A model generated the notes under the pieces. The model saw only the letters and a program-made list of their open reading frames with translations. It was not told the origin of the DNA and searched no databases. Source: Microbacterium sp. PM5 (GTDB taxonomy: Bacteria > Actinomycetota > Actinomycetes > Actinomycetales > Microbacteriaceae). Taken from it: a stretch of DNA of 64,000 bases. Below, in pieces: positions 52,570 to 61,014 of the stretch. The position numbers were made by a program, and so were the translations under genes. Numbering within the stretch: position 1 is the first letter of the stretch; each line of letters begins with the position of its first letter. The stretch is from assembly GCF_003293595.1 (NCBI RefSeq), contig NZ_CP022162.1, forward strand, positions 713,737-777,736. The letters are read 5' to 3'.

Positions 52570-53685
52570 ATGATCCGGTTCGAGCACGTCACCAAGAAGT
52601 ACCGAGGGACCAGCAAGCCGGCGCTGAGCGACGTCGACTTCGAGGTGCAGCGCGGGGAGTTCGTCTTCCTCGTGGGCGCCTCCGGCTCGGGAAAGTCCTC
52701 CTGTCTGCGCCTGATCCTGCGGGAGGACGGTCCCAGCGAGGGGCGCGTCGTCGTGCTCGGTCGCGACCTCAAGACCCTCTCGACACGCAAGGTTCCGTAC
52801 TTTCGTCGGCACATCGGGTCGGTCTTCCAGGACTTCCGGCTGCTGCCCAACAAGACGGTGTTCCAGAACGTCGCCTTCACGCTGCAGGTCATCGGCGCAT
52901 CCCGCGCCTTCATCCAGCAGGCCGTACCCGAAGCGCTCGCTCTCGTCGGCTTGGACGGAAAGCAGAAGCGCCTGCCGCACGAGCTGTCGGGTGGCGAACA
53001 GCAGCGCGTCGCGATCGCGCGGGCGATCGTCAACCGGCCGCAGATCCTGCTCGCCGACGAGCCCACGGGAAACCTCGACCCGGCGACCTCCATCGACATC
53101 ATGCAGCTGCTCGCCCGCATCAACGCCGGTGGCACGACGGTGGTCATGGCCACCCACGAGGCCGGCTTCGTCGATCAGATGAAGCGCCGCGTCATCGAGC
53201 TGCGCGGCGGTGTGATGGTGCGCGACGACCGCCACGGCGGCTACGGCGACACGTCATCGCTGCCCTCGCTGCAACCGCAGACGGAACGCGGCGCGGCAGC
53301 AACGGCCGCACTGACCGCGGTGCTCGAACTGCAGCGCGAGATCGCGGAAGCTCCCGTCGAGCCCGTCCCCGCCCCGCCGGACGCTTCGACGGCACCGGAT
53401 GCCGCGGCATCCCCGCCCCTCACACGCCCGGCCGCTCCCGCGCCTGCAGCCACGACGCCTGCCGACCGGGCGGCGGACGCGTCGCCGCGACCGGCCATGC
53501 AGCGCCCCGCGCCGCTGCCGGCGACGACGGAGCCGGTGCCGCTCACGCGTCCGATCACCATCGCCGCCCCCGAGGTCGACCTCGGTGAGCTGGGCGTGGG
53601 TGACATCGACCTCGGCAAACTCGGGGTCGCAGACCGCCGCGGCCGCGAAGCCGACGAGAACGACGAAGTGGGACCCACCTCATGA
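52570..53685 (+). CDS. ftsE: FtsE cell-division ATPase with C-terminal extension
   Basis: 371 residues. The first ~225 form a normal FtsE: MIRFEHVTKKY, Walker A GASGSGKSS, the ELSGGEQQRVAIARA signature, Walker B ILLADEPTGNLDP and the switch His in MATHEAGF. The last ~145 are Pro/Ala-rich and disordered, ending in an acidic segment (DLGELGVGDIDLG). Mycobacterial FtsE has about 230 residues, so the tail is an addition. With FtsX it controls peptidoglycan hydrolysis at the septum. Coupled to ftsX by ATGA. Confidence 0.93.
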   Translation: MIRFEHVTKKYRGTSKPALSDVDFEVQRGEFVFLVGASGSGKSSCLRLILREDGPSEGRVVVLGRDLKTLSTRKVPYFRRHIGSVFQDFRLLPNKTVFQNVAFTLQVIGASRAFIQQAVPEALALVGLDGKQKRLPHELSGGEQQRVAIARAIVNRPQILLADEPTGNLDPATSIDIMQLLARINAGGTTVVMATHEAGFVDQMKRRVIELRGGVMVRDDRHGGYGDTSSLPSLQPQTERGAAATAALTAVLELQREIAEAPVEPVPAPPDASTAPDAAASPPLTRPAAPAPAATTPADRAADASPRPAMQRPAPLPATTEPVPLTRPITIAAPEVDLGELGVGDIDLGKLGVADRRGREADENDEVGPTS

Positions 53686-54596
53686 GGATGCAGCTGATTC
53701 TCGGCGAGGCGCTCACCGGGCTGCGTCGCAACGCGTCGATGGTGATCTCCGTTGTGCTCGTGACGTTCGTCTCGCTGACGTTCGTCGGTGCCGCGATGCT
53801 GATGCAGATGCAGATCGGCAAGATGCGCGACTACTGGTCCGAGCGTGCGCAGGTCTCGGTGATCATGTGCCGCGAGGATTCCACGGCCACGACGTGTGCC
53901 GACGGCGCCGCGACGCAGGAGCAGATCGATCAGGTCTCGCAGCGGCTGTCGAGCTCCGCGCTGGGCGGAGTCGTTCGGGATGTGCGGTTCGAGTCGTCCG
54001 ATGAGGCGTACCAGAACCTGCTGAAGCTCTACGGCGACGAGTACAAGGACTATGTGACGCCAGCGCAGCTGGGTGACACCTACTTCGTCGGGCTCATCGA
54101 TCCCGAGAAGGCCGACGTCATCACTGAGGCGTTCAACGGGATGGCCGGTGTGGAGGAGGTGAAGAACCAGCTGCAGTATCTCGAGCCGCTGTTCTCCGCC
54201 CTCACGATCGCCACCTACATCGCCGTCGGAATCGCCGTGCTGATGCTGATCGCGGCCGTGCTCTTGATCGCGACCACCATCCGGCTGTCCGCGTACGCAC
54301 GACGGCGGGAGGTGGGCATCATGCGACTGGTCGGCGCCTCGAACCGCTTCATCCAGACGCCGTTCGTGCTCGAAGGCGTCTTCGCGGCGTTCATCGGATC
54401 GCTCATGGCGGGCGCCGCGATCGTCGTGGGTGTGCACTTCGGTGTGGGGGAGTACCTGAAGGGCCGCGTGAGCTTCATCACCGATTGGATCGACATGGGC
54501 GATGCCGCCATCGTCATCCCGGTCATCATCGTCATCGGCCTGGTGCTGGCGGCGTTGTCGGCGAGCTTCGCGATCCGTCGGTGGCTGCGGGCGTGA
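53682..54596 (+). CDS. ftsX: FtsX cell-division permease
   Basis: 304 residues with four membrane helices: one near the N-terminus (ISVVLVTFVSLTFVGAAML), then an extracytoplasmic domain of ~140 residues with two cysteines (IMCREDSTATTCAD), and three helices at the C-terminus. This is the FtsX topology. The extracytoplasmic domain usually contacts an NlpC/P60 hydrolase such as RipC. Translationally coupled to ftsE. Confidence 0.94.
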   Translation: MRMQLILGEALTGLRRNASMVISVVLVTFVSLTFVGAAMLMQMQIGKMRDYWSERAQVSVIMCREDSTATTCADGAATQEQIDQVSQRLSSSALGGVVRDVRFESSDEAYQNLLKLYGDEYKDYVTPAQLGDTYFVGLIDPEKADVITEAFNGMAGVEEVKNQLQYLEPLFSALTIATYIAVGIAVLMLIAAVLLIATTIRLSAYARRREVGIMRLVGASNRFIQTPFVLEGVFAAFIGSLMAGAAIVVGVHFGVGEYLKGRVSFITDWIDMGDAAIVIPVIIVIGLVLAALSASFAIRRWLRA

Positions 54597-54676
54597 GATA
54601 GACTGACGGGCTGCCGTGTCCGCGGCATCCCGTCGTTCGTCGGCGGAACAACGCCATCCACCACAGAGGATCAACC

Positions 54677-55153
54677 ATGCCCAGGGAACGCGGGGAGAAG
54701 GTCGTCGCGACCAACCGTCGCGCGCACCACGACTACACCATCGAGAAGACGTACGAAGCGGGCCTCGTGCTCACGGGTACCGAGGTGAAGTCTTTGCGTC
54801 AGGGCCGGGCCAACCTGTCGGACGGATACGCCTACATCGACGGGGGCCAGGCCTACCTCGATGCCGTGCACATCCCGGAGTACTCGCAGGGGCACTGGAC
54901 CAATCACGCCTCCAAGCGCACACGCAAGCTGCTGCTGCACAAGGACGAGATCGTCAAGCTGTCGCACGCCGTCAGCGCCGGCGGGTACACGTTGGTTCCG
55001 TTGAAGCTCTACTTCTCCGACGGGCGAGCGAAGGTCGAGATCGCGATCGCCAAGGGCAAGCGCGAGTACGAGAAGCGGCAGACGATCCGCGAGCGCGAAG
55101 ACAAGCGCGAGGCCGAGCGGGCGATGCGCAGCCGCAACCTCCGCGGCGAGTAG
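54677..55153 (+). CDS. smpB: SmpB tmRNA-binding protein
   Basis: 158 residues. [29 protein letters not shown] (in part [18 protein letters not shown]) and the C-terminal basic tail KRQT-type segment ([19 protein letters not shown]) are typical. The ATG follows CAGAGGATCAACC. A TAGACT box at 54599-54604, at the end of ftsX, gives a probable own promoter with a 65-nt leader. It binds the tmRNA encoded 900 bp downstream. Confidence 0.95.
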   Translation: MPRERGEKVVATNRRAHHDYTIEKTYEAGLVLTGTEVKSLRQGRANLSDGYAYIDGGQAYLDAVHIPEYSQGHWTNHASKRTRKLLLHKDEIVKLSHAVSAGGYTLVPLKLYFSDGRAKVEIAIAKGKREYEKRQTIREREDKREAERAMRSRNLRGE

Positions 55154-55165
55154 AACGCACGATCC

Positions 55166-55235
55166 CCGCAGAATGTGACGAACTCCGCAGCCGACAGCGT
55201 GACCGGACGCGGAGGAGGGGTGATTCTGCGGAGTC
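55166..55235. repeat. Nested inverted repeats between smpB and the SIMPL gene
   Basis: CCGCAGAAT (55166-55174) pairs with ATTCTGCGG (55223-55231); an inner ACTCCGCAG (55182-55190) can instead pair with CTGCGGAGT (55226-55234). The two pairings exclude each other. It may act as terminator between the convergent genes. Confidence 0.4.
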
Positions 55236-55277
55236 GGAGGGATGCCGTGCGCCGCAGGCGGCGCGAACTGACGAGAC

Positions 55278-55943
55278 CTAGCGTGCGATGAAGCGGGCCT
55301 CGACTCCCGCCGACACGACGATCTCGTCGGGCCGGAACTCGACGGCGGCGGCCCGATCGAACTCGGCCATGCCGGCGGCCTTCGCCATCACCCGCGGCGC
55401 GGGACCGGGGGAGGATGCCGCGCCCAGCAGCCCCAGGTCGGCGATCTCGACCGGGACGACCTCTCGCCGTCCGATCGCCGCGGCATAGGCGGAGGCCCGC
55501 TCGACCGCGACGGCGACGGCGTCCGTGGCGACGTCGCGCTCGACACGCGCGCGCGTCTCGGGCGTGAGCTGCCACTCCACAGCTCCCACCTGCAGCCCGT
55601 CGGTTCCGGCGATCTCATTGACCCAGTCCGACAGGGCAACCGTGTCGGTGAAGGTCGCGGTCAGCTCCACCGACGCGTGATGGACGAGGTCCAGCTGGCG
55701 GCCCTCGTCGTTCCACGGCCGGTCGGCCCACACCGACATGCGTTGACTCGACCAGTCCGAGATCGTGCCCGCCGTTGCGAGCGTGGCGAGGTGGGTGCGG
55801 ACCGGCTCCGAGAGGCCGGCGACCCGCGAGACGACGGCGGCGCGCTCGGGTCCGTCGGCGGATGCCGTCACGTGCGCGACGGCGCGCTCGGGCAGCACTC
55901 GGGTGTGGCTCTCGCCGCGGACGGTGATCGTGACCTCGCTCAT
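55278..55943 (-). CDS. SIMPL (DUF541) domain protein
   Basis: 221 residues. The start VTITVRGESHTRVLPERAVAHVTAS and the C-terminal VEFRPDEIVVSAGVEARF are the beta-strand pattern of the SIMPL domain; ERASAYAAAIGRREVVPVEI is the family's central helix. There is no signal peptide, unlike many family members that are periplasmic. TACAGT lies seven bases before the ATG. Function unknown. Confidence 0.8.
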   Translation of the reverse strand: MSEVTITVRGESHTRVLPERAVAHVTASADGPERAAVVSRVAGLSEPVRTHLATLATAGTISDWSSQRMSVWADRPWNDEGRQLDLVHHASVELTATFTDTVALSDWVNEIAGTDGLQVGAVEWQLTPETRARVERDVATDAVAVAVERASAYAAAIGRREVVPVEIADLGLLGAASSPGPAPRVMAKAAGMAEFDRAAAVEFRPDEIVVSAGVEARFIAR

Positions 55944-55950
55944 GGGGTAA

Positions 55951-55956
55951 ACTGTA
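55951..55956 (-). promoter_or_regulatory. -10 box for the SIMPL gene
   Basis: TACAGT on the minus strand. A TAAACT hexamer at 55948-55953 on the plus strand overlaps it and is a candidate -10 for the tmRNA precursor. Confidence 0.45.
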
Positions 55957-56043
55957 ATGCTCGGGTGCCGACGGCAACCGAGAGACAACTCCACAGCGTG
56001 ACCGTGGCTCATTCGCCGCACGGCACGTCGCCGTGACGCACAC

Positions 56044-56410
56044 GGGGCTGATCGGTTTCGACAGCGTCTGTGAATCTGCGAGAAGCGGGCCGAGGATGCA
56101 GGGTTATCTCGTTAACGATCTCTGCGAACCTATAAGTGCCGAATCCAAGCGCACTGACTTCGCCCTCGCTGCCTAAGCGAGCCCGATAGTCCGTCAGACC
56201 GTGTGTGACCCCGCCACGGACCCTGGCGTCATCTAGGGGTCTTGCTGCGTGACGGCGCCTGGACGTCACGCGGGACTCTTCCCAGGCTGGGCTCGTCGAC
56301 TTAGGTGTCTGTGACAAAGGTCGGAGCCGAGCAGAACGTCTTCACAGACTGCGCCCGGAGAAGACGCAGTATCCCAGCGTTGGACGGGGGTTCGATTCCC
56401 CCCAGCTCCA
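56044..56410 (+). ncRNA. ssrA: Transfer-messenger RNA
   Basis: The 5' end GGGGCTGATCGGTTTCGACAG and the 3' end TTCGATTCCCCCCAGCTCCA close into a tRNA-like acceptor stem (GGGGCTG with CAGCTCC, one G-U). The tag reading frame at 56138-56176 encodes AESKRTDFALAA followed by TAA, the expected actinobacterial type ending in the Ala-Leu-Ala-Ala degradation signal. CCA is not encoded. With SmpB it rescues stalled ribosomes and tags the peptide for ClpXP-type proteases. Confidence 0.96.
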
Positions 56411-56426
56411 CGACGTCACTGTCACC

Positions 56427-56470
56427 GGCGAAGGCCCCGGCATCCGATCATGGATGCCGGGGCCTTCGCC
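56427..56470. terminator. Terminator after tmRNA
   Basis: GGCGAAGGCCCCGGCATCC (56427-56445) and its exact complement (56452-56470) form a 19-bp stem with a 6-nt loop, 16 bp after the RNA. It also faces the convergent phosphatase gene. Confidence 0.88.
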
Positions 56471-56481
56471 GTCTGCGGGTG

Positions 56482-57732
56482 TCAGTCCGCCGTGCGCTTC
56501 GTGCGACGGCGCGCGAGCAGGATGCCTCCGGCCAGCACCAGTGCCGCGCCGATGCCGCCGACGAGCAGCGCGGCGGTGTCGTCGCCACCGGTCTCCGGCA
56601 GTGTCGCCCTGGTCGTTGCGGTCGCCGCGGCCGCGACGGGCGTCGAGGTGCCGCTCGCCGCCGCGGGCAGGGCCGCGTTCACGACGTAGTGGTCGACGGT
56701 GGTGCCGTCCTGTGCGGTGACGGTGACCGTGACGGTGCGGCCCGCGATGCTGACGGCCGCTGCGGCATTCGGGTTCGTGGTGGTCACCGTCACGTCCCCA
56801 GCAGCGATCGCGGTCTGCGGGTCGGTGATGGTCGCGCCGGCCGTGCTGGTCGCGGCATCCAGGGGGACGGAGACGCCGTCGACGGTGATCGACGAGGCGG
56901 ACGCGTCGTTCGAGACGAGCAGGTTCGTGCGCAGCGCGGCGACGTCCTGCTCGGTGAGGCCGATGGTCTTGCGCAGGTACGCGTCGACACCGCCGTACTT
57001 CGAGGTCACATCTGCCTCGAACGTCCCCTGCAGCAGTTGGGGGGTCGCCCAGGTCACGCCCAGCTGCGTGTTCGACAGCAGGTAGTCGTGCAGGATGTCG
57101 GAGGCGCTCACGCCGAGGATGTTGTACAGGAGGTCCATCACGGTCCCGGTGCGGTCCATGCCGTGCGAGCAGTGGATGAGCACGGTGCCGGTCGTGTCCT
57201 GGGCGATGAGGCGGAGGATCTGCGCGTAGGCCGTGATCATGGGGCCGCGATCATTCGGGCCGTTGTAGCCCTTGTCGACCAGGTCGTGGTACATCACGGT
57301 GTCGTCGGGGTAGTTGCCGTCGGCGCCGAACATGGAGATGTTCACCGACTTTGCGCCGGGGACCGGCACGTCGGGCTTCGCAGCGATCTGCGTGGCCGTG
57401 CGCAGGTCGATGACGAGGTTCACATGGTACTTCGTCGCCAGGGTCGCGGCGCCGTCGCTGGTGATCTTGTCGAGCGACTCGGTGCGCAGTAAGCGCGGCG
57501 CGTTGACCACCTGGCCGCCCAGCCCGGTGAACGATCCGAGTTCGCGGCCGTTGACGAGGCCGGGGACGTCGGTGATGGCGTGGTCCTTCGCCGTCAGCGG
57601 GGGCTGGCTTGCGGCGTCGGCGGCGCTGGCGCTGGTGGCGCCGAAGCCGATGGAGCAGACGACGGCGGCGGCGGCGAGGGTGGTTGCGCCGAGTCGGTCG
57701 ATGAATCCGCGTCGGGTGCGGTGCGAGATCAC
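56482..57732 (-). CDS. Secreted, LPXTG-anchored tyrosine-type phosphatase
   Basis: 416 residues. An Arg-rich start and hydrophobic segment end in ATSASAADA, a Sec signal peptide. The phosphatase loop is HCSHGMDRTG with Cys188 and Arg194, preceded by the NLVIDLRTATQ segment; it belongs to the Y_phosphatase3 group of tyrosine/phosphoinositide phosphatases. A beta-rich segment (about 285-350) follows, then LPETG, a hydrophobic helix and RRRTKR, a sortase sorting signal. The GTG with an AAGGAAAA site was chosen. No sortase is in the window. The substrate is unknown. Confidence 0.87.
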   Translation of the reverse strand: MISHRTRRGFIDRLGATTLAAAAVVCSIGFGATSASAADAASQPPLTAKDHAITDVPGLVNGRELGSFTGLGGQVVNAPRLLRTESLDKITSDGAATLATKYHVNLVIDLRTATQIAAKPDVPVPGAKSVNISMFGADGNYPDDTVMYHDLVDKGYNGPNDRGPMITAYAQILRLIAQDTTGTVLIHCSHGMDRTGTVMDLLYNILGVSASDILHDYLLSNTQLGVTWATPQLLQGTFEADVTSKYGGVDAYLRKTIGLTEQDVAALRTNLLVSNDASASSITVDGVSVPLDAATSTAGATITDPQTAIAAGDVTVTTTNPNAAAAVSIAGRTVTVTVTAQDGTTVDHYVVNAALPAAASGTSTPVAAAATATTRATLPETGGDDTAALLVGGIGAALVLAGGILLARRRTKRTAD

Positions 57733-57824
57733 GATTTTCCTTACAGTCGAGAGGGAGATGTCATCCGCCTTCGCCCGCACCGATCAGGTAGCGGGGAAGG
57801 GGCGGCGATCACCCAGACTGCGGG

Positions 57825-57843
57825 CCGTGCGCGGCGCGCACGG
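57825..57843. terminator. Hairpin between the lipoprotein and phosphatase genes
   Basis: CCGTGCGC/GCGCACGG with a 3-nt loop lies between two minus-strand genes and may end the hisN-lipoprotein transcript. It has no U-run and the stem is short. Confidence 0.45.
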
Positions 57844-57941
57844 CAACGGGGCGTGAATCGCGACTGACGTCGGCTGATGGATCTCGTGAGCGTCGGTTGT
57901 GGACGCGCTGAGAGGGGTGCTCCCGAGGAGCGGTCGGCGCA

Positions 57942-58538
57942 TCAGCCGGCGGTGACCGGCATGAGCAGCAAGTTCTGCTTCGTGTCCGATACAGCGACCC
58001 AGCCGTCGCCGAACTGGTACGTCATGCCGTATCCCTTGTCATCCACGGTGATCACGCGCGACGGGTCCTGCGTGATGTAGAAGCCCGAATCGGCCGGCTC
58101 GCGGCGCCAGCCCTCCTTCTCGAGCTGTGCGGCCACCGTCTCGGCGTCGGCGGTGCTGATGGGTGCCCAGCCGAACTCGATGAGGTTGCCCGATGCGACC
58201 GAGTAGTTCGCCCAGGTGCAGATCAGCCCACCGTCGATCGGTGCGCTCGGCGGCTGGGTTTCGAACGTGAAGGGCGTCTGCTTGGCTGTCCATCCCTTGC
58301 TCTTGAACTCGGCGAGGGTGTCGGAGACGATCATGCTGTCGCAGGTCACGGCGCCGCCCGTCGTCGGCGAGGCGTCCGGCGTCGGCCCGGGCAGCGCCTC
58401 GGTCGACGTGGGTGACACGGCGTTGCCGGTGGGGGTCGGATCGGCCGAGGGGGCGGCTGACGTGCAACCGCTCAGCAGAAGAGCCGTTGCGAGGGCGACG
58501 GTGGACAGCGCGAGGGGCGCGAAGCGTGCACGTGTCAT
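57942..58538 (-). CDS. Predicted lipoprotein of unknown function
   Basis: 198 residues. The signal peptide ends in LLLSGC (lipobox, Cys24), followed by a Pro/Thr/Ser-rich linker (to about 62) and a globular domain with two cysteines (VTCDSMIVS and GLICTWANY). It lies 18 bp downstream of hisN on the same strand. Its role is not recognisable. Confidence 0.75.
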   Translation of the reverse strand: MTRARFAPLALSTVALATALLLSGCTSAAPSADPTPTGNAVSPTSTEALPGPTPDASPTTGGAVTCDSMIVSDTLAEFKSKGWTAKQTPFTFETQPPSAPIDGGLICTWANYSVASGNLIEFGWAPISTADAETVAAQLEKEGWRREPADSGFYITQDPSRVITVDDKGYGMTYQFGDGWVAVSDTKQNLLLMPVTAG

Positions 58539-58556
58539 CGGCGGGGGTCCGATCGG

Positions 58557-59396
58557 TCAGGAGATGGCGGGCGAAGCGCCGAGGAGGGAGAGGAAGTCGC
58601 GATGAAGACGTCCGTTGGTCGCGAGCGACGAGCGCGACGACAGCGAGTCGGCTCCGTCGATGTCGGTGAACCTGCCGCCGGCTTCGTGGACGATCGGCAC
58701 GAGAGCGGCGATGTCGTACTCCTTGACGCCGAACTCCGCCACGAACTCGAGTCGCCCCTCAGCGAGGAGCATGTACGGCCAGGTGTCGCCATAGCCGCGG
58801 TCGCGCCAGACTGCGCGGCTGAGGCGCAGCAGATCGTCGGCGCGGCCGACCTCGTCCCATTGCGCGAGCGACTGGAAGCTCACGCTGGCCTCGGCGACCG
58901 CGTCGACGTTCGACACACCGAGGCGACGCGTGCCGCCGTCCGGAGTGTTGGTCCAGGCGCCGTGACCGGATGCCGCCCACCAGCGCCGCCCGAGGGCCGG
59001 CTGGCTGGCCACCCCGACGCGGGGCACGCCGTCGATGGCGAGGGCGATGAGGGTCGTCCACATCGGGATGCCCTTGAGGTAGTTGGCCGTGCCGTCGATC
59101 GGATCGATGATCCACTGCCGGGCCGCGTCACCCGACGTGCCGTACTCCTCGCCCAGGATGCCGTCGCCGGCGCGTTCGGCGGACAACAGCTCCCGCAGCA
59201 CACGCTCGGTGGCGAGATCGGCCTCCGTCACGGGGGAGGCATCGGACTTGACCTGGACGTCGAGATCGGTGGCATCGAAGCGTGACATCGTCACGGCATC
59301 CGCCGCATCGGCCAGGCGCAGCGCGAGCTGGAGATCTTCGGTCAAATCGCCGTCGAAGGGCGTGCTCCAGGCGGACGCGGTGGCGGGGGAGGTCAC
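58557..59396 (-). CDS. hisN: Histidinol-phosphatase of the inositol monophosphatase family
   Basis: 279 residues. The metal site is visible as GEEYG (first Glu), WIIDPIDGTANYLKG and the C-terminal EYDIAALVPIVHEAGG. The actinobacterial HisN enzymes that complete histidine synthesis belong to this family, and the gene lies near prfB in mycobacteria as here. An inositol monophosphatase function cannot be excluded from sequence. The GTG has TATCCT seven bases upstream. Confidence 0.82.
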   Translation of the reverse strand: MTSPATASAWSTPFDGDLTEDLQLALRLADAADAVTMSRFDATDLDVQVKSDASPVTEADLATERVLRELLSAERAGDGILGEEYGTSGDAARQWIIDPIDGTANYLKGIPMWTTLIALAIDGVPRVGVASQPALGRRWWAASGHGAWTNTPDGGTRRLGVSNVDAVAEASVSFQSLAQWDEVGRADDLLRLSRAVWRDRGYGDTWPYMLLAEGRLEFVAEFGVKEYDIAALVPIVHEAGGRFTDIDGADSLSSRSSLATNGRLHRDFLSLLGASPAIS

Positions 59397-59403
59397 ACCC
59401 TCA

Positions 59404-59409
59404 AGGATA
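59404..59409 (-). promoter_or_regulatory. -10 box for hisN
   Basis: TATCCT on the minus strand, seven bases before the GTG. Confidence 0.5.
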
Positions 59410-59511
59410 AGGGGCGCGCGTCGTCTCGATTCGCGGTGTGACGTTCGGGATGGTAACGTTGTCCCTCGGTTCGCCAGTGATCTTCTCGAGAGATTCAGCG
59501 GCCGACGGAAC

Positions 59512-59587
59512 GCACCTCTAGCTCAATCGGCAGAGCAACTGACTCTTAATCAGTGGGTTCTGGGTTCGAGTCCCAGGGGGTGCACCA
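59512..59587 (+). tRNA. tRNA-Lys (CTT)
   Basis: 76 nt with encoded CCA. The acceptor stem GCACCTC pairs with GGGGTGC (one G-U), the anticodon arm is CTGACTCTTAATCAG and the T loop TTCGAGT. A TAACGT box at 59454-59459 is a candidate promoter. Confidence 0.95.
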
Positions 59588-59590
59588 AAG

Positions 59591-59630
59591 CGAAGGCCCG
59601 GACCGTGAGTGATCACGGTCCGGGCCTTCG
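59591..59630. terminator. Terminator after tRNA-Lys
   Basis: CGAAGGCCCGGACCGTGA (59591-59608) and its complement (59613-59630) form a perfect 18-bp stem with a GTGA loop, 3 bp after the CCA end. Confidence 0.88.
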
Positions 59631-59778
59631 TCGTTGCTGCCGGCCTCGCCGCACGCAGAGGGGGAGGAGAAATCGCCCCGGGAGGATGAGCGCGCCGTTG
59701 CGCTCCTCCCGAGGCGAAATCTCCTCCCGAGCTGTCCCCACGCTGCCCTGACTTGCCCCGAGCTCGGGTGAGGACGGC

Positions 59779-61014
59779 CTACGCCGCGTCGCCCACGAGC
59801 ACCGCGGCGGCCTCCTCCGCGGCATCCGCATCGTGTGCATCGATGCGCGCGAGCGCCCGTCGCCCGATCAGGATCGTCGCGGCCGACACCAACACGGAGA
59901 TGCCGGCGAACACGAACGGTACGGAGGCGTTGAACGCGTGCCACAGAGCGGCGGCGATCGGGGGAGCGGCCGCCCCGCCGAGGAAGCGGACGGCGGAGTA
60001 CGCCGACGATGCCACCGATCGAGGCAGGTCGGTCGCCTCCATCACCGACTCCGTGAGGATCGTGTTCATGAGACCCAGCAGCAGACCGCCGACGATGATG
60101 CAGATCACCAGTCCCGCGGCGGATCCCACCACGACCGCGGCCGCGAAGAGGTCGATCGCGAGCAGGGGAAGCACGATGAGCATCGCCGTACTGCGCGACA
60201 GTCGGCGCAGCAGGATCGGGGCGATCCACACGCTCGTGATCGCGAGGGCCACGCCCCAGCCGAAGAAGGTCAGGCCGATGCCCATCGCACCGAAGCCGAG
60301 CGGAAACGGCGAGAAGGCCAACAGGACGAAGAAGCCGATGTTGTAGAAGAGGGCCGCGATCGCGAGCACCGCCAACGCGGGCTGGCGAAGCGCCTGGAAG
60401 GGGGCGGACAGCTTCACCGGCGTCCGCTTCTCCTCGCCGCCCCGCAGCAGAACGAGCACCGCCACGAAGGCGATCGCCATCAGCGCCACGACGCCGAAGA
60501 ACGGCCCGCGCCAGCTGAGCTCGCCCAGGATGCCGCCGAGCAGCGGGCCGATCGCGATGCCCAGTCCGAGGGCTGCCTCGTAGAGGATGATCGCCGCCGC
60601 GCTGCCGCCGGAGGCTGCACCCACGATCGTGGCCAGTGCGGTGGAGATGAACAGGGCATTGCCGAGGCCCCACCCGGCGCGGAAGCCGATGACCGCATCG
60701 ACGCTTCCCGACACGGCGCACAGCAGTGCGAACACGACGATGAGGCCGAGGCCGATGAGGAGGGTCGCCTTCGTGCCGATGCGGGAGGAGATCCAGCTCG
60801 TGACGAGCATCGCGAGTCCGGTGACGACGAGATAGCTCGTGAAGAGCAGCTCGGTCTCCACGGGGCTCGCCTGCAGCGACTCCGCGATGGCGGGCAGGAT
60901 CGGATCGACCAGGCCGATTCCCATGAAGGCGATGACGCACGCGAAGGCGACCGCCCAGACCTGCGCCGGCTGGCGCCAGATGCTGACCTTGTGGGACGTG
61001 GAGGCGTTGTTCAT
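59779..61014 (-). CDS. MFS multidrug-type transporter
   Basis: 411 residues with 12 helices. The loop after helix 2 reads SSRIGTKATLL and helix 5 GIAIGPLLGGILGELSWRGPF, the motif C pattern of drug efflux proteins. The ATG overlaps the stop of the MarR gene (ATGA), so both are one operon. The substrate is probably an organic compound sensed by that regulator. Confidence 0.85.
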   Translation of the reverse strand: MNNASTSHKVSIWRQPAQVWAVAFACVIAFMGIGLVDPILPAIAESLQASPVETELLFTSYLVVTGLAMLVTSWISSRIGTKATLLIGLGLIVVFALLCAVSGSVDAVIGFRAGWGLGNALFISTALATIVGAASGGSAAAIILYEAALGLGIAIGPLLGGILGELSWRGPFFGVVALMAIAFVAVLVLLRGGEEKRTPVKLSAPFQALRQPALAVLAIAALFYNIGFFVLLAFSPFPLGFGAMGIGLTFFGWGVALAITSVWIAPILLRRLSRSTAMLIVLPLLAIDLFAAAVVVGSAAGLVICIIVGGLLLGLMNTILTESVMEATDLPRSVASSAYSAVRFLGGAAAPPIAAALWHAFNASVPFVFAGISVLVSAATILIGRRALARIDAHDADAAEEAAAVLVGDAA

